Source: Novosphingobium sp. MD-1
GTDB lineage: Bacteria > Pseudomonadota > Alphaproteobacteria > Sphingomonadales > Sphingomonadaceae
DNA length: 64,000 nt
NCBI RefSeq assembly: GCF_001014975.1
Contig: NZ_BBXA01000034.1
Span: 62,001-126,000 of the forward strand
Reading direction: 5' to 3'
Shown here: positions 7,964 through 17,219 of the stretch, in pieces
Numbering within the stretch: the stretch's first letter is position 1
Layout of the letters: each line of letters opens with the position of its first letter
The notes under the pieces: generated by a model
Told to the model about the DNA's origin: nothing
Databases searched by the model: none
The model's input: only the letters and a program-made list of their open reading frames with translations
Program-made: the position numbers and the translations under genes

Positions 7964-10168
7964 TCAGTACCGGACGTTGAAGCCGATGCCCACGATCCGG
8001 GGCGCATCGTACGTGACGTTTATCGTGCCATCCGACAGCGTCGAGCTGTAGACCGCCGTCGCGGCGTTGGTGAGATTGTTCGCGAAGACGCGGACGGTGT
8101 ATTTCTTGTCGGCAGAGTTCCACGCGATCGATGCGTTCAGCTTTCCGTACGCCTTCTGCTTGGCGATATTGTTCGCTTCGAAGAAGTAGCTGGAAGAATA
8201 GATCCCTGTCAGGTTGAAATCGACCGCCGAGCCGTTCTGCAGCGCGGCCGTATAGGTGGCGGACAGGTTACCCTGCACGCGCGGGGATTTCGGAATGCTG
8301 TTGCCGCTGGCATCGCCAGGGAACTGGGCCACGCCCCCGCTCGGTGACGTGAACGGCGCGTTGCTGAACTGCCGGAACTTGGCGTTGGTGTAGGCAACGC
8401 TGCCCGCAAGCCGGAATGCGGACGAAAGGCGCGCATCGAATTCGGCTTCGAGACCGTAGATCCGCGCCGAGGCGCCGTTGATGATGCCGGTGGCCGCCAA
8501 GCCCACCTTCTGGACCTGGATGTTCTTGTAGTCGTAGTAGAAGCCCGCGAAGTTCAGCCTGACCGTGTTGCCCATCAGGTCTGTCTTCAAACCCGCCTCG
8601 TAGGCGTTGATCGTTTCAGGCAAAAAGGCCGGGTCGGTCGAGAACTGGGTATTGAAACCGCCGCTCTTGAAGCCGGTGTTGAACGAAACGTAACCCAAGA
8701 CCTCGGGCGAGAAACGGTGGTCCAGCGCTACCCGGAACGTGGGCTTCCTGAACGAGGTTTCGGCATGGGGCGTGACGCCGAGAAGGGTCGGCGGGGTGGT
8801 CTGGCCGAAGGCGATCGCTTCGGTGCGGCCGTCGATTTCTCGGCGTTCATAGGTATAGCGCGCGCCGACCGTGAGGTTGGTCTCGGGCGCGATCGCAAGC
8901 GTTCCCTGGGCATATCCCGAAATGGATTCAGTGAGCTGGTTGCCGAAGAGAAGCACCGACTGGAACGGACCGAACAGGTTGTTTGGCGTGTCGCTCGAAA
9001 ACACCTGTGACGGGTCATAGATACCGCGCGCGCGGAAGTAATAGACGCCCGCGGTCCAGGTCAACGCCTTGCTTTCGCCCGACGAGAGCTGCAGCTCCTG
9101 GCTGAACTGATGCTCGAGATCGCGAAGATCGCCCTGGAAGTGGGGAACGGGGGTAAAGTCGATGTCCCAGCGCAGGCGCGTCTTCGAATCCCGGTAGGCG
9201 GTGATGCTGGTCAGCGTGAGGGTGCCCAGCTCCTGCTCGACCTTCAGGCTCGCGCCCCAGTTGCGATTGTCGAGCCGGGGCACGAAATCTCCGTTAAGGT
9301 CCCATGGCCCCCCGGTGTCCGTGTTCCGGCCGAGAAACGCCGGCAGGTTCGTTCCGGGGAAAACCTTTTGGCCGTTGAACGAATTGCGCATGTCGGTGAA
9401 GTCGCCGATCACGGTCGCGCGGGTCTTTTCGCCAAGCTCGAACACCCACTTCGACCGCACGCTGATGTTGTGATGGTTCTTGTTTACCTGGTCTCCCGTG
9501 GGCAGGTTTTTGCCCCACCCCCGGCCCTGGGCGCTGCCCGAAACCGAAATGTCGGCGGCAATGCCGTTCGCCACCCCGCCCGCCGCATAGAAATCGCCGC
9601 GCACGGTCGCGTAGTTGTCGATGCTCGCGCCCAGCTTCAATTCGGGGTCCTGCGTCGGGTCCTTGGTAATGACCTGGATCAGGCCGCCGGTCGCGTTGCG
9701 GCCGAACAGTGTGCCTTGCGGCCCCTTGAGAACCTCGATGCGGCTGATGTTGTTGAAATCGAACAGCGCCGACGTCGACGAGGCGTAGTAGATGCCATCG
9801 ACGTAGATCGAAACCGGCGTTTCGATGCCCGGCCCGATCGCCGTGCTGCCCACGCCGCGCAGATAGGTGATGGCGAAGCCCACCGCGCTGGAAACGCTCA
9901 GGCTGGGAACGACTTCGCCCAGCGCCTGCACGTTTTCGATGCCGCGCTGCTCAAGCTGGGATGCCGATTGCGCCGTGACCGACAGCGGAACGTCCTGCAG
10001 CTTCTGCTCGCGCCGCTGCGCGGTGACAACAATGGCGCCATCGTCGGTGCCGGAGCTTGTTTCTGCCTCGGCCGGAGCGCGTGCGGACGTGGCCTGGGCC
10101 ATCGCGGTGCTGGAGATGCCACAGACGAGCGATGTCGCAAGCGCGGCGCCAACGAGATTGTACCTCAT
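7964..10168 (-). CDS. TonB-dependent outer-membrane receptor
   Basis: A 734-residue receptor. A signal peptide (LVGAALATSLVCGISSTAMAQA) is followed by the TonB-box/plug region (AIVVTAQRREQKLQDVPLSV, IEVLKGPQGTLFGRNATGG), then a long beta-barrel ending in FNVRY with a terminal aromatic residue. This is the sphingomonad TonB-dependent receptor class commonly linked to uptake of plant-derived or aromatic substrates rather than siderophores; the ligand is unknown. It stands at the head of receptor-isomerase-SDR with close spacing and 168 bases after the MFS gene, so it may have its own promoter within the larger run. Confidence 0.92.
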   Translation of the reverse strand: MRYNLVGAALATSLVCGISSTAMAQATSARAPAEAETSSGTDDGAIVVTAQRREQKLQDVPLSVTAQSASQLEQRGIENVQALGEVVPSLSVSSAVGFAITYLRGVGSTAIGPGIETPVSIYVDGIYYASSTSALFDFNNISRIEVLKGPQGTLFGRNATGGLIQVITKDPTQDPELKLGASIDNYATVRGDFYAAGGVANGIAADISVSGSAQGRGWGKNLPTGDQVNKNHHNISVRSKWVFELGEKTRATVIGDFTDMRNSFNGQKVFPGTNLPAFLGRNTDTGGPWDLNGDFVPRLDNRNWGASLKVEQELGTLTLTSITAYRDSKTRLRWDIDFTPVPHFQGDLRDLEHQFSQELQLSSGESKALTWTAGVYYFRARGIYDPSQVFSSDTPNNLFGPFQSVLLFGNQLTESISGYAQGTLAIAPETNLTVGARYTYERREIDGRTEAIAFGQTTPPTLLGVTPHAETSFRKPTFRVALDHRFSPEVLGYVSFNTGFKSGGFNTQFSTDPAFLPETINAYEAGLKTDLMGNTVRLNFAGFYYDYKNIQVQKVGLAATGIINGASARIYGLEAEFDARLSSAFRLAGSVAYTNAKFRQFSNAPFTSPSGGVAQFPGDASGNSIPKSPRVQGNLSATYTAALQNGSAVDFNLTGIYSSSYFFEANNIAKQKAYGKLNASIAWNSADKKYTVRVFANNLTNAATAVYSSTLSDGTINVTYDAPRIVGIGFNVRY

Positions 10169-10336
10169 TCTAGATCCCCTCCAATAACGAAGCTTGGCAA
10201 TGCTTCTTGATGTCCTTGCTTAACTGTTTCTCGGCTGCGCCGCGCGACCGGCAGGGAACGAATATCCGGCCCTGAGTGCACGCGGGATCTTCATCGAATT
10301 GGCCTTCCTCCGCGCAGAAGGACCTGCCGGATCGCG

Positions 10337-11710
10337 CTATGTCCCCTGAACCGTCGTGGAACGCCCACCCCGAACCCGCTGGAGCAGGTACAATCCCCCG
10401 CCAAGGAACACGAGCCCGGCGCAAAGCCCTGCCCGCTGGCTGGCAAATACTTGCGTCAGCACCGCGATCGACAAAGGCCCCATGAACGAGGTGGCGGTAC
10501 CCGACAGGGCATAGATGCCGAACAGCTCGTTCATGGCATCGCGCGGCGCAAGCTTGGCGAGCATCGTCCGGCTGGACACCAGGCCCGAGGTCACGAAGAA
10601 CGCGGCCAGCCCCTCGGCAACAAAGAAAGCCTTGTCCGCCGCGCGCGGGAACAACCCTCCGGTGACATGAGGATCCGTCGGTACGAACAGCACCGTATCG
10701 GGACCGATCGTCACCAACAGGAGGTTGGCGAAGATGCACCCTACGATGCTGATCTTCAGGGATGCCTTGGAACCCAGCCGATCATCGAGGAAGCCGCCAA
10801 GCATCGAACCGCCGACGGCTACGACGCTCAGGATCAGCCCCATCGCCGAGAGCTGCACGCCCGTCCATCCGAGCACGCCTGCTCCCACCACGCCCATGAA
10901 CATCATCAGCACGATGAAGCCTTCGTTGAAGACCATCCGCGCGATCAGATAGCGCCCGACATCGGGCACGGTGCGGAGCCGGACGACGGCGGTGCGCAGC
11001 CTTCCCAGCCCTTGCGAGATGACGGCTCCCAAAGGCGCGCCGCTGGCGGAGGCATCGGGGACCCTGAACAGGATCGGCAGCGAAAAGACCAGCCACCAGC
11101 CCGCAACCACCACGGGCGTCATCCGCTCGACGAGGAAATTTCCCTCCCCCGAAGCGATCGCATAATCCGCGAACATATAGGTGCCGAACAGCAGGATGCC
11201 GGCGGCATTGGCCAGGGCATAGGCAAGGCCGCTGACCGATCCGAAGCGGCTTGGCACCGAAACCTGTGCCAGCAGCGCGTTGTAGAAGATCGAGGACAGT
11301 TCATAGCAGATGTTGGCGACCACCAGCGCCGCCGCGATCAACCATGCGCCCGTGCCCATGCCCGGCCGCGCCAGGGCAAGCAGCGCCGATGCGGGAACGG
11401 CAACTGCGATGCAGGCCGCAAGGAACGGTTTGCGGCGGCCGCCGGCGTCGGCAATCGTGCCAAGTACCGGCGCCGAGAGAGCGACAAAGACGGCCGCCGT
11501 CGAGAGGATGTACCCCCATATGGCCTGCCCCTGCACCGGGTCGGCGATCACATGGTTGGCGAAGTAGGCCGAGAAAACATAAATGTTGATGAGCACGTAG
11601 AACGGATTGCGCGCGCATTCGTAAAGCGCCCAGGCAAGCTTGCCCCGCTTGTCTTCCGTCCCGACCGATGCACCCTGGGCGGACGCGGTCGCACTCCCCC
11701 CATCAATCAC
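10337..11710 (-). CDS. MFS transporter, UMF1/Atg22-like
   Basis: A 457-residue membrane protein with about 12 hydrophobic helices. The start (WALYECARNPFYVLINIYVFSAYFA) and the loop GTIADAGGRRKPFL are characteristic of the UMF1 (Atg22-like) branch of the major facilitator superfamily. It probably moves a small organic compound across the inner membrane, complementing the outer-membrane receptor encoded downstream. It follows the lipoyl-domain gene by 41 bases on the same strand. Direction and substrate cannot be read from sequence. Confidence 0.82.
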   Translation of the reverse strand: MIDGGSATASAQGASVGTEDKRGKLAWALYECARNPFYVLINIYVFSAYFANHVIADPVQGQAIWGYILSTAAVFVALSAPVLGTIADAGGRRKPFLAACIAVAVPASALLALARPGMGTGAWLIAAALVVANICYELSSIFYNALLAQVSVPSRFGSVSGLAYALANAAGILLFGTYMFADYAIASGEGNFLVERMTPVVVAGWWLVFSLPILFRVPDASASGAPLGAVISQGLGRLRTAVVRLRTVPDVGRYLIARMVFNEGFIVLMMFMGVVGAGVLGWTGVQLSAMGLILSVVAVGGSMLGGFLDDRLGSKASLKISIVGCIFANLLLVTIGPDTVLFVPTDPHVTGGLFPRAADKAFFVAEGLAAFFVTSGLVSSRTMLAKLAPRDAMNELFGIYALSGTATSFMGPLSIAVLTQVFASQRAGLCAGLVFLGGGLYLLQRVRGGRSTTVQGT

Positions 11711-11751
11711 GGACGAGCCCCTCGTCAGGCAGATCCGCTAAGCCCGACAGG

Positions 11752-11991
11752 TTATGCACTTTCGACAACGCAAACAGCCTGGCCGACTTCGGCAATGCCA
11801 TCTTCTTCCACAAGGATTTCGATCATCGTGCCATCGCCCGGCGCCTCGACGACCTGCGTAACCTTCTCGGTTTCCATCTCGTAGAGCGGGTCACCCTCCT
11901 TGATGGCATCGCCAGGCTGCTTGTGCCACTTCACGATCGTGGCTTCTTCCATGTTCATGCCATATCGCGGCAGCTTGAGCTTGATCTTCAT
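11752..11991 (-). CDS. Free-standing lipoyl (biotinyl-like) domain protein
   Basis: A 79-residue protein that is a single lipoyl domain: lysine 43 in YEMETEKVTQVVEAP is the attachment residue of the E2 lipoyl hairpin, and 'KWHKQPGDAIKEGDPL' and 'GTMIEILVEEDGIAEVGQ' are the usual flanking strands. Its start overlaps the end of the E1 beta gene by four bases, so the two are coupled. Unlike a normal E2 it lacks the peripheral-subunit-binding and acyltransferase domains. A lipoyl rather than biotin role is favoured by the E1 neighbours and by ETDK-like context instead of the biotin AMKM motif. Confidence 0.85.
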   Translation of the reverse strand: MKIKLKLPRYGMNMEEATIVKWHKQPGDAIKEGDPLYEMETEKVTQVVEAPGDGTMIEILVEEDGIAEVGQAVCVVESA

Positions 11992-12977
11992 GCGAAACTC
12001 TTCTGGTCGGCGCTAACGATCGAAAGGACCGCAGCAACGATCTTCTCGGGATTGGGGAAAATGGCGGATTCCGCGTTGCCAGCGTAGGGCATGGACACGT
12101 TCGGCACCGTCACGCGCTTGATCGGGGCCTTGAGTGCGTGAAAGCACCTGTCGGCCATCAGCCCGGCAATGTACGACGCCGCGCCGCAGCGATCCTTCGC
12201 CTCGTCGACCAGCACCAGCCGCCCCGTCTTGCTGACCGATGCGGCGATGCCGTCCTCGTCGAAAGGCACCAGCGTGCGAGGATCGATCACCTCCGCCGAA
12301 ATGCCAAGCTTCTCCAGATCGCGCGCGGCCTTGAGCGCCGGCCGCACCATCGTGCCGATGGCGCAGATCGTCACGTCCTGGCCTTCGTGCGCGACGGCAG
12401 CCTTTCCGAACGGCACAAGATAGTCACCCTCCGGCACTTCCCCGCTGTCGCCGCCGCGGCCGCTTGCCTCAAGGAAAAAGGTCGGATTGTTTCCGCGGAT
12501 CGCCGTGGTCAACAGCCCTTTGGCATCGGCCGGCGTCGCCGGCGTGACCACGTTGACGCCGCCAATGTTCATCAACGTAGGATAGGGGGTGTCCGAATGC
12601 TGCGCCGCCAACGATCGACCGCCGCCATAGCCCGCAATCACCGTGATCGGCAGGTTCATCTGGCCGCCGGTCATCATCCTCAGCTTGGCCATCTGGTGCG
12701 CGATCGCGTCCATGCCGGTGTAGATGAAGTTGCCGAACATCAGGTGGAGAATGACGCGGCGACCGGCCGCGGCAGCGCCCACAGCCATGCCCGTCAGCGA
12801 GTTCTCGCAGATAGGCGTGTTGTACACCCTTTCCGGCCCGAACCGGGCGAACACCTCGCGTGTGTCACCAAAGATCGCCAGTTCGACATCTTCGCCGAAG
12901 AGAATGATGTTCTTGTCCCGCTCCATCTCGTCGAGCAGCACCTGGTTGATCGCCTGAATGTACCGTTGCCTGGCCAT
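11988..12977 (-). CDS. 2-oxoacid dehydrogenase E1 component, beta subunit
   Basis: A 329-residue TPP-enzyme beta subunit related to PdhB/AcoB/BkdB. Typical segments are LFGEDVELAIFGDTREVF, NTPICENSLTGMAVGAA, TVIAGYGGGRSLAAQHS and VIDPRTLVPFDEDGI. It pairs with the E1 alpha gene 13 bases upstream to decarboxylate a 2-oxoacid and transfer the acyl group to a lipoyl domain. Two ATGs lie six bases apart (12983 and 12977); AAGGAG is three bases from the first and nine from the second, so 12977 is preferred. The Substrate may be acetoin-like, branched-chain or aromatic; undetermined. Confidence 0.88.
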   Translation of the reverse strand: MARQRYIQAINQVLLDEMERDKNIILFGEDVELAIFGDTREVFARFGPERVYNTPICENSLTGMAVGAAAAGRRVILHLMFGNFIYTGMDAIAHQMAKLRMMTGGQMNLPITVIAGYGGGRSLAAQHSDTPYPTLMNIGGVNVVTPATPADAKGLLTTAIRGNNPTFFLEASGRGGDSGEVPEGDYLVPFGKAAVAHEGQDVTICAIGTMVRPALKAARDLEKLGISAEVIDPRTLVPFDEDGIAASVSKTGRLVLVDEAKDRCGAASYIAGLMADRCFHALKAPIKRVTVPNVSMPYAGNAESAIFPNPEKIVAAVLSIVSADQKSFA

Positions 12978-12990
12978 GTGCATGAACTCC

Positions 12991-14055
12991 TTAGGCGCGC
13001 TGGCCGGAAAAGGTGATGTCGAAGACCAGCTCGGGATCGGCGTCCTCGCTATCGAGCGCGTACCGAACGGCCTCGTCGACCTGCCCGATTACTTGCGCGT
13101 CGAGTTCCTCCAGTTCCTCCGCGGTGGCCGCACCTTCCTGGATCAGCCGTGCCGCGAAGCGAAGGATCGGGTCCTTGTCCGGCGCCTTCCACACGTCGAT
13201 CTCGTCCTGCGTGCGGTAGGAATATCCGCCGAGGAACGCATCCTCTGCTTCGAGATGCCCGCGTATCCGGTAAGTCAGGGTTTCGATGAACGTGGAGCCG
13301 CCACCGGATTTCGCCCGATCGACCGCTTCCTTCATCGCCGCCTGCACGGCAAGAACGTCGTTCCCGTCCACCGTGATCGTCGGCAGGCCAACCGCCCTGG
13401 CGCGGTCGGTGAACTCGCCAGCGGTGACCTTCCTGGTAATGGTGAACTCGGACAGCCCGTTGTTCTCCAGAACCCAGATAACCGGGAACGACCACACCGC
13501 GCTCATGTTCAGGGATTCCATCAGCACGCCCTGATTTGCCGCGCCATCGCCGAACAGACAGACCGCAACCTTTTTCTCGCCCGCCACCTTGATGCCCATC
13601 GCAGCACCGGCGGCGATAGCGATGCCGCCGCCGACGATGCCGTTTGCGCCAAGAATACCCTTGCTCACGTCGGCAACGTGCATCGATCCGCCCATGCCCT
13701 TGCAGATGCCGGTGCGCTTGCCCCACAATTCCGCAAACATCGCCTTCAGATCGCCGCCCTTGGCAAGAAAATGGCCATGCCCGCGGTGCGTGCTGGTAAT
13801 GAAATCGGTGTCTTCAAGGACCGAGCAAACGCCGACGCCCGAGGCTTCCTGGCCGATATACAGGTGCACACCACCCGGCAGATTGCCCGCCTGAGCCTCC
13901 TTGCCAAGGCGCTCTTCGGCGCGCCGGATCAAGAGCATGCGTTCATACAGCTCCATCCACTCGGCGCGCTTTGCCTCATCCACGTTCGAAAGCTGGCTCA
14001 AGGCACTCTCCATCTGATCTTGTCGGGCACCTGGGAGAGGCTTCCCATCGGCCAT
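12991..14055 (-). CDS. 2-oxoacid dehydrogenase E1 component, alpha subunit
   Basis: A 354-residue thiamine-diphosphate-dependent alpha subunit. The TPP motif runs from GDG at 169 (GDGAANQG) to NN at 199 (WVLENNG). HRGHGHFLAKG and GKGMGGSMH-like segments are typical of PdhA/AcoA. A second in-frame ATG at 14013 could be the real start; neither has a strong ribosome site. It is the first gene of the minus-strand run and diverges from the zinc alcohol dehydrogenase across about 185 bases, which must hold both promoters. No complete E2 or E3 is encoded in the cluster. Confidence 0.88.
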   Translation of the reverse strand: MADGKPLPGARQDQMESALSQLSNVDEAKRAEWMELYERMLLIRRAEERLGKEAQAGNLPGGVHLYIGQEASGVGVCSVLEDTDFITSTHRGHGHFLAKGGDLKAMFAELWGKRTGICKGMGGSMHVADVSKGILGANGIVGGGIAIAAGAAMGIKVAGEKKVAVCLFGDGAANQGVLMESLNMSAVWSFPVIWVLENNGLSEFTITRKVTAGEFTDRARAVGLPTITVDGNDVLAVQAAMKEAVDRAKSGGGSTFIETLTYRIRGHLEAEDAFLGGYSYRTQDEIDVWKAPDKDPILRFAARLIQEGAATAEELEELDAQVIGQVDEAVRYALDSEDADPELVFDITFSGQRA

Positions 14056-14241
14056 GGCGCGCCAGCATGGTCCTGCCGGTCGCTTTCCTCGCTAGAGCTA
14101 CCGCCTGCCCCCTTCGCCTGCGCGGATACCCGTGCACCAAAAAACGACTGTGAGTGCACCGCCCCGGGTTTGGGCTAAACCGGCTTGACCATATCTGGCA
14201 TGTCTCCTCCGGCTATCGGCCGTGAACGGAGTACCAGGGAA

Positions 14242-15246
14242 ATGAGAGCCGCAACGTTTCAAGGCCTGAACCAGCCGCTGACAGTCGAGACCGTCGCTGA
14301 TCCCGAACCCGGCAAGGAAGAAGTGGTTGTTAAGGTCGGTCGTTGCGGCATCTGCGGCAGCGACCTGCACATGGCGCAGGACGCTGCCTATGGCTGCAAG
14401 CCGGGCGATGTCTTCGGCCATGAATTTGCCGGCGAAGCGGCCGCTGTCGGCCGGGATGTGAGCGGCCTGAGGACGGGCGATCTGGTTTCGGTCATTCCGC
14501 TGATGAGTTGCGGCCAATGCGCCTCTTGCCGGCGCGGGGCCGTACAATGGTGTGCATCCTTCGCGTTGCAGGGCGGCGGGTACGCCGAATATGCCAAGGC
14601 CCGGGTCAACCAGTGCGTCAAGCTCGGAGCGAATGTGACCCTCGCAGATGGAGCGATTGTCGAACCTCTTGCAGTTGCGCTGCACGGACTCAACCGTTCC
14701 GGCCTGCGCCCGGGAGACAAAGTGCTCGTCCTCGGAGCGGGACCGATCGGCCTAGCTCTGGCCTTCTGGGCCCGTCGTCGCGGTGCTTCGCGCGTTGTTG
14801 TGCAGGATATCGCCCATTTCCAGCGGGATCGCGCCATCGAGATGGGGGCGGATGCCTTCATCGTCGACCTCGACGACCCGGTTGGAAGCGCGGAGCGGGC
14901 ATTGGGCGGCAAGGCGGATATCGTCTTTGAATGCGTGGGCGTTCCGGGCCTGCTCAATCAAGCTGTCGATCAGGTGAAGCCCCAGGGCACTGTCTTTCTG
15001 TTAGGGTTGTGCACCAAGCCGGATCCACTCAACACCTTCACCATGCTTGCAAAGGAAGTCAGCCTTGTCCCTTCGGCGTTCTTCACGGTTCCGGATTACG
15101 AGGCATCGCTCGCGGCCCTCGACAGTGGCACTGTGGAGCCGCGGCTGATGATAACGGGAACGGTTACCCTGGATGAGACCCCGGCGATGTTCGAAAGCCT
15201 GAAGCATCGATCCGGACATTGTAAGGTTATGATTTCCCCTTCGTGA
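14242..15246 (+). CDS. Zinc-dependent alcohol dehydrogenase (MDR family)
   Basis: A 334-residue medium-chain dehydrogenase. The catalytic zinc signature GRCGICGSDLHM holds Cys38, and His60-Glu61 follow. The structural zinc motif is complete (C-x2-C-x2-C-x7-C in SCGQCASCRRGAVQWC). The NAD-binding motif is VLGAGPIGLAL. It resembles the butanediol/threonine/polyol dehydrogenase group. The ATG at 14242 begins directly at the fold (MRAATFQGL); the earlier in-frame TTG and ATG (14185, 14200) add unrelated residues. Divergent from the E1 genes, it may produce the ketone or oxoacid precursor they use; inference. Confidence 0.85.
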   Translation: MRAATFQGLNQPLTVETVADPEPGKEEVVVKVGRCGICGSDLHMAQDAAYGCKPGDVFGHEFAGEAAAVGRDVSGLRTGDLVSVIPLMSCGQCASCRRGAVQWCASFALQGGGYAEYAKARVNQCVKLGANVTLADGAIVEPLAVALHGLNRSGLRPGDKVLVLGAGPIGLALAFWARRRGASRVVVQDIAHFQRDRAIEMGADAFIVDLDDPVGSAERALGGKADIVFECVGVPGLLNQAVDQVKPQGTVFLLGLCTKPDPLNTFTMLAKEVSLVPSAFFTVPDYEASLAALDSGTVEPRLMITGTVTLDETPAMFESLKHRSGHCKVMISPS

Positions 15247-15833
15247 GCTAATTCAGCAGTTGCGGACGCTTCCCGGGGCGAAAGGAATATCGGCTGGTCG
15301 ACGATCAACTGACGCTCCACATCCGCGGTGTCCAAGATTCGCATCATGTCCCCAGTGACTAGCACCCCATGATCCTCTGACAGGCGATCGAGCGCGTCCA
15401 GATGGCCGTGCACAGTCCGCCATCGTCCTCGCCATGTGCGGGGTAGAGGATGCGGGACGCATCAAGATGGATTTTGCGTCGTTCGCCGAAACAGGCATGA
15501 TCTTCATAATCATCGTCGAATGCTAACATGAACGTGTTTATGAAACGGGATGGCTGTGGCCAAGACCCATCGTCGAGATCCTTGGCGCGCGGGCAACGTA
15601 CAAGCGGCCACGGTCGCCTTCGACGCGATCGTTATCAAGGCGTGTTGTTCGAAGGTCCGTATTCCCCGGAACTTGGCGGAAAGCGATCCAGCGGCTGTGT
15701 CCCAGCTCTCGTCATTCAAGCGCCCACGGCGACGGTGAACGAACGGCGGGTTCCGACGTCGCAACTCAAGCCCCTGAAGGTCCGGTATTGCGGCGGGAGG
15801 CGACCTGCCACCATCCTTGGCTTTTCTCAGCAT
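15247..15833. other. 587-base stretch without an intact gene
   Basis: No complete gene is supported. On the minus strand two different frames look protein-like and meet near 15415: one (about 15514-15420) reads ERRKIHLDASRILYPAHGED, the other (about 15412-15250) reads HGHLDALDRLSEDHGVLVTG. This pattern could be a frameshifted gene remnant of unknown family. The part from 15520 to 15833 shows nothing recognisable. Confidence 0.3.
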
Positions 15834-17219
15834 TCAGCCATCGATCGCCCGCCGCGAGATGCTCACCATGCCTGCGACGAGAGCAAACAGCGCACCCACG
15901 ATAAGGCCGATGCGCGGCGCAAGATTTGGCGTTGTTAAGGTGAACAGCGCAGTCATTAGGACGGCGCCCGCAGTCTGCCCGGTCAGCCGCGCCATGCCCT
16001 GCATGCCGCCTGCGGCGGCGCTCCTCTCCGGCGGGGCGGCGAGGAACATCGTTCTATTGTTCGGGACATTGAACAGCCCGAATCCCACGCCGCAGATTGA
16101 CGCGAACAGCGCGAGCGCCTCGAGGTTGCCCTGCAGAGGCCACAGTGCCGCGCTTGCCAGGCCGATCGAGAGGAGCGCAGCGCCGCCAGCACAGAGCCAC
16201 GCCGCAGGCAAGCGGTCCGCAAGACGGCCCGACAACGTTGCTGTTGCAGCGACGCTGAGCGGCCAGGCGGTCATATAGAGGCCGGTCGCGAGCGTAGACT
16301 GATGAAACCCATATTGGAGGTAGAAGGGCAAGGCCACGATCCCGGCGGTTTGACCGGTGAAACACATGACCGAGGCGATCACCGAAGTCCGGAATGATTG
16401 CGACCGCAGCAGGTCGATCGGAATGAGCGGCTCAGCTTTCGCCCTCTCTCGCCGGACGAGCGCGATCAGGGACATTGATGCGATCGCGATCGTTGCCCAA
16501 CCGAGGGCCGGTCTCTCGAGAGCAAACTCCGCGGCGAGCACCATCGCGCCGAACATCAGGCCGTTCAGCGCCATGCTCAGGACGTCCAGGTACTGCGATG
16601 ACGACCTGGTCGTTGGCAGCAACTGGCTCGCGATAAGCGCGATGCACCCCACCGGGAAGTTGATCGCGAAGAGCCATGGCCAAGAGGCGTGCGAAAGGAT
16701 GAGGGCGCCCACGGTGGGTGCCGCGGCTGTAGAAAGCGCCACGGTCAAGGCATTCCAGCTGATGACCCGGCCCAGCTGATCATGAGGGACGATGAAACGC
16801 AGAAGCGCGACGCCCAGCGCCATGACGGCAGCGCCGCCCAGCCCCTGCAGAAGCCGCGCCGCGAGCAGCAAAGGGAGTGTTGGCGCGAGCGAACAAAGGA
16901 CGGAAGCCGCCGTGAACAGCGTCACGCCCGCGATGAACACGCGCCGATAACCCAGCCGGTGGCCGAGCGCCGAGCATGGCAGGAGCGCCATAACGAGCGC
17001 AGCCTGATAGGCGGTGATCACCAGCACAGCCGATGCGGGCGCCACGGCCAGCGCCTTGGCAATGCTCGGAAGCGCGACATTGGCCATGCCGGCGTCGAGC
17101 ACCACGAGAGCCATGGCCGACAGTACGGCCGCCACCGCGATTGGCCGCCGATCGCGCGGGATGCCCGCCATTGCGCTTTGATTAGCCGCCTCGCGTGATG
17201 CGGGAGAGCCTTCGATCAT
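15834..17219 (-). CDS. MFS transporter, DHA2 (EmrB/QacA) type
   Basis: A 461-residue membrane protein with about 14 hydrophobic helices. The N-terminal half has LDAGMANVALPSIAKAL (motif D1 of DHA2 carriers), ALGHRLGYRRVF (motif A) and RLLQGLGGAAVMALG (motif B region). Such carriers usually export toxic compounds by proton antiport. The ATG at 17219 overlaps the cupin gene stop in ATGA, so the two are translationally coupled; the longer frame to 17273 lies within the cupin gene. A divergent LysR regulator suggests inducible expression. Confidence 0.88.
   Translation of the reverse strand: MIEGSPASREAANQSAMAGIPRDRRPIAVAAVLSAMALVVLDAGMANVALPSIAKALAVAPASAVLVITAYQAALVMALLPCSALGHRLGYRRVFIAGVTLFTAASVLCSLAPTLPLLLAARLLQGLGGAAVMALGVALLRFIVPHDQLGRVISWNALTVALSTAAAPTVGALILSHASWPWLFAINFPVGCIALIASQLLPTTRSSSQYLDVLSMALNGLMFGAMVLAAEFALERPALGWATIAIASMSLIALVRRERAKAEPLIPIDLLRSQSFRTSVIASVMCFTGQTAGIVALPFYLQYGFHQSTLATGLYMTAWPLSVAATATLSGRLADRLPAAWLCAGGAALLSIGLASAALWPLQGNLEALALFASICGVGFGLFNVPNNRTMFLAAPPERSAAAGGMQGMARLTGQTAGAVLMTALFTLTTPNLAPRIGLIVGALFALVAGMVSISRRAIDG

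Noticed and set aside
11752..11991. Reading the lipoyl protein as a biotin carrier
   Set aside because: The target lysine is in ETEK rather than AMKM context and the neighbours are E1 subunits, not carboxylases.
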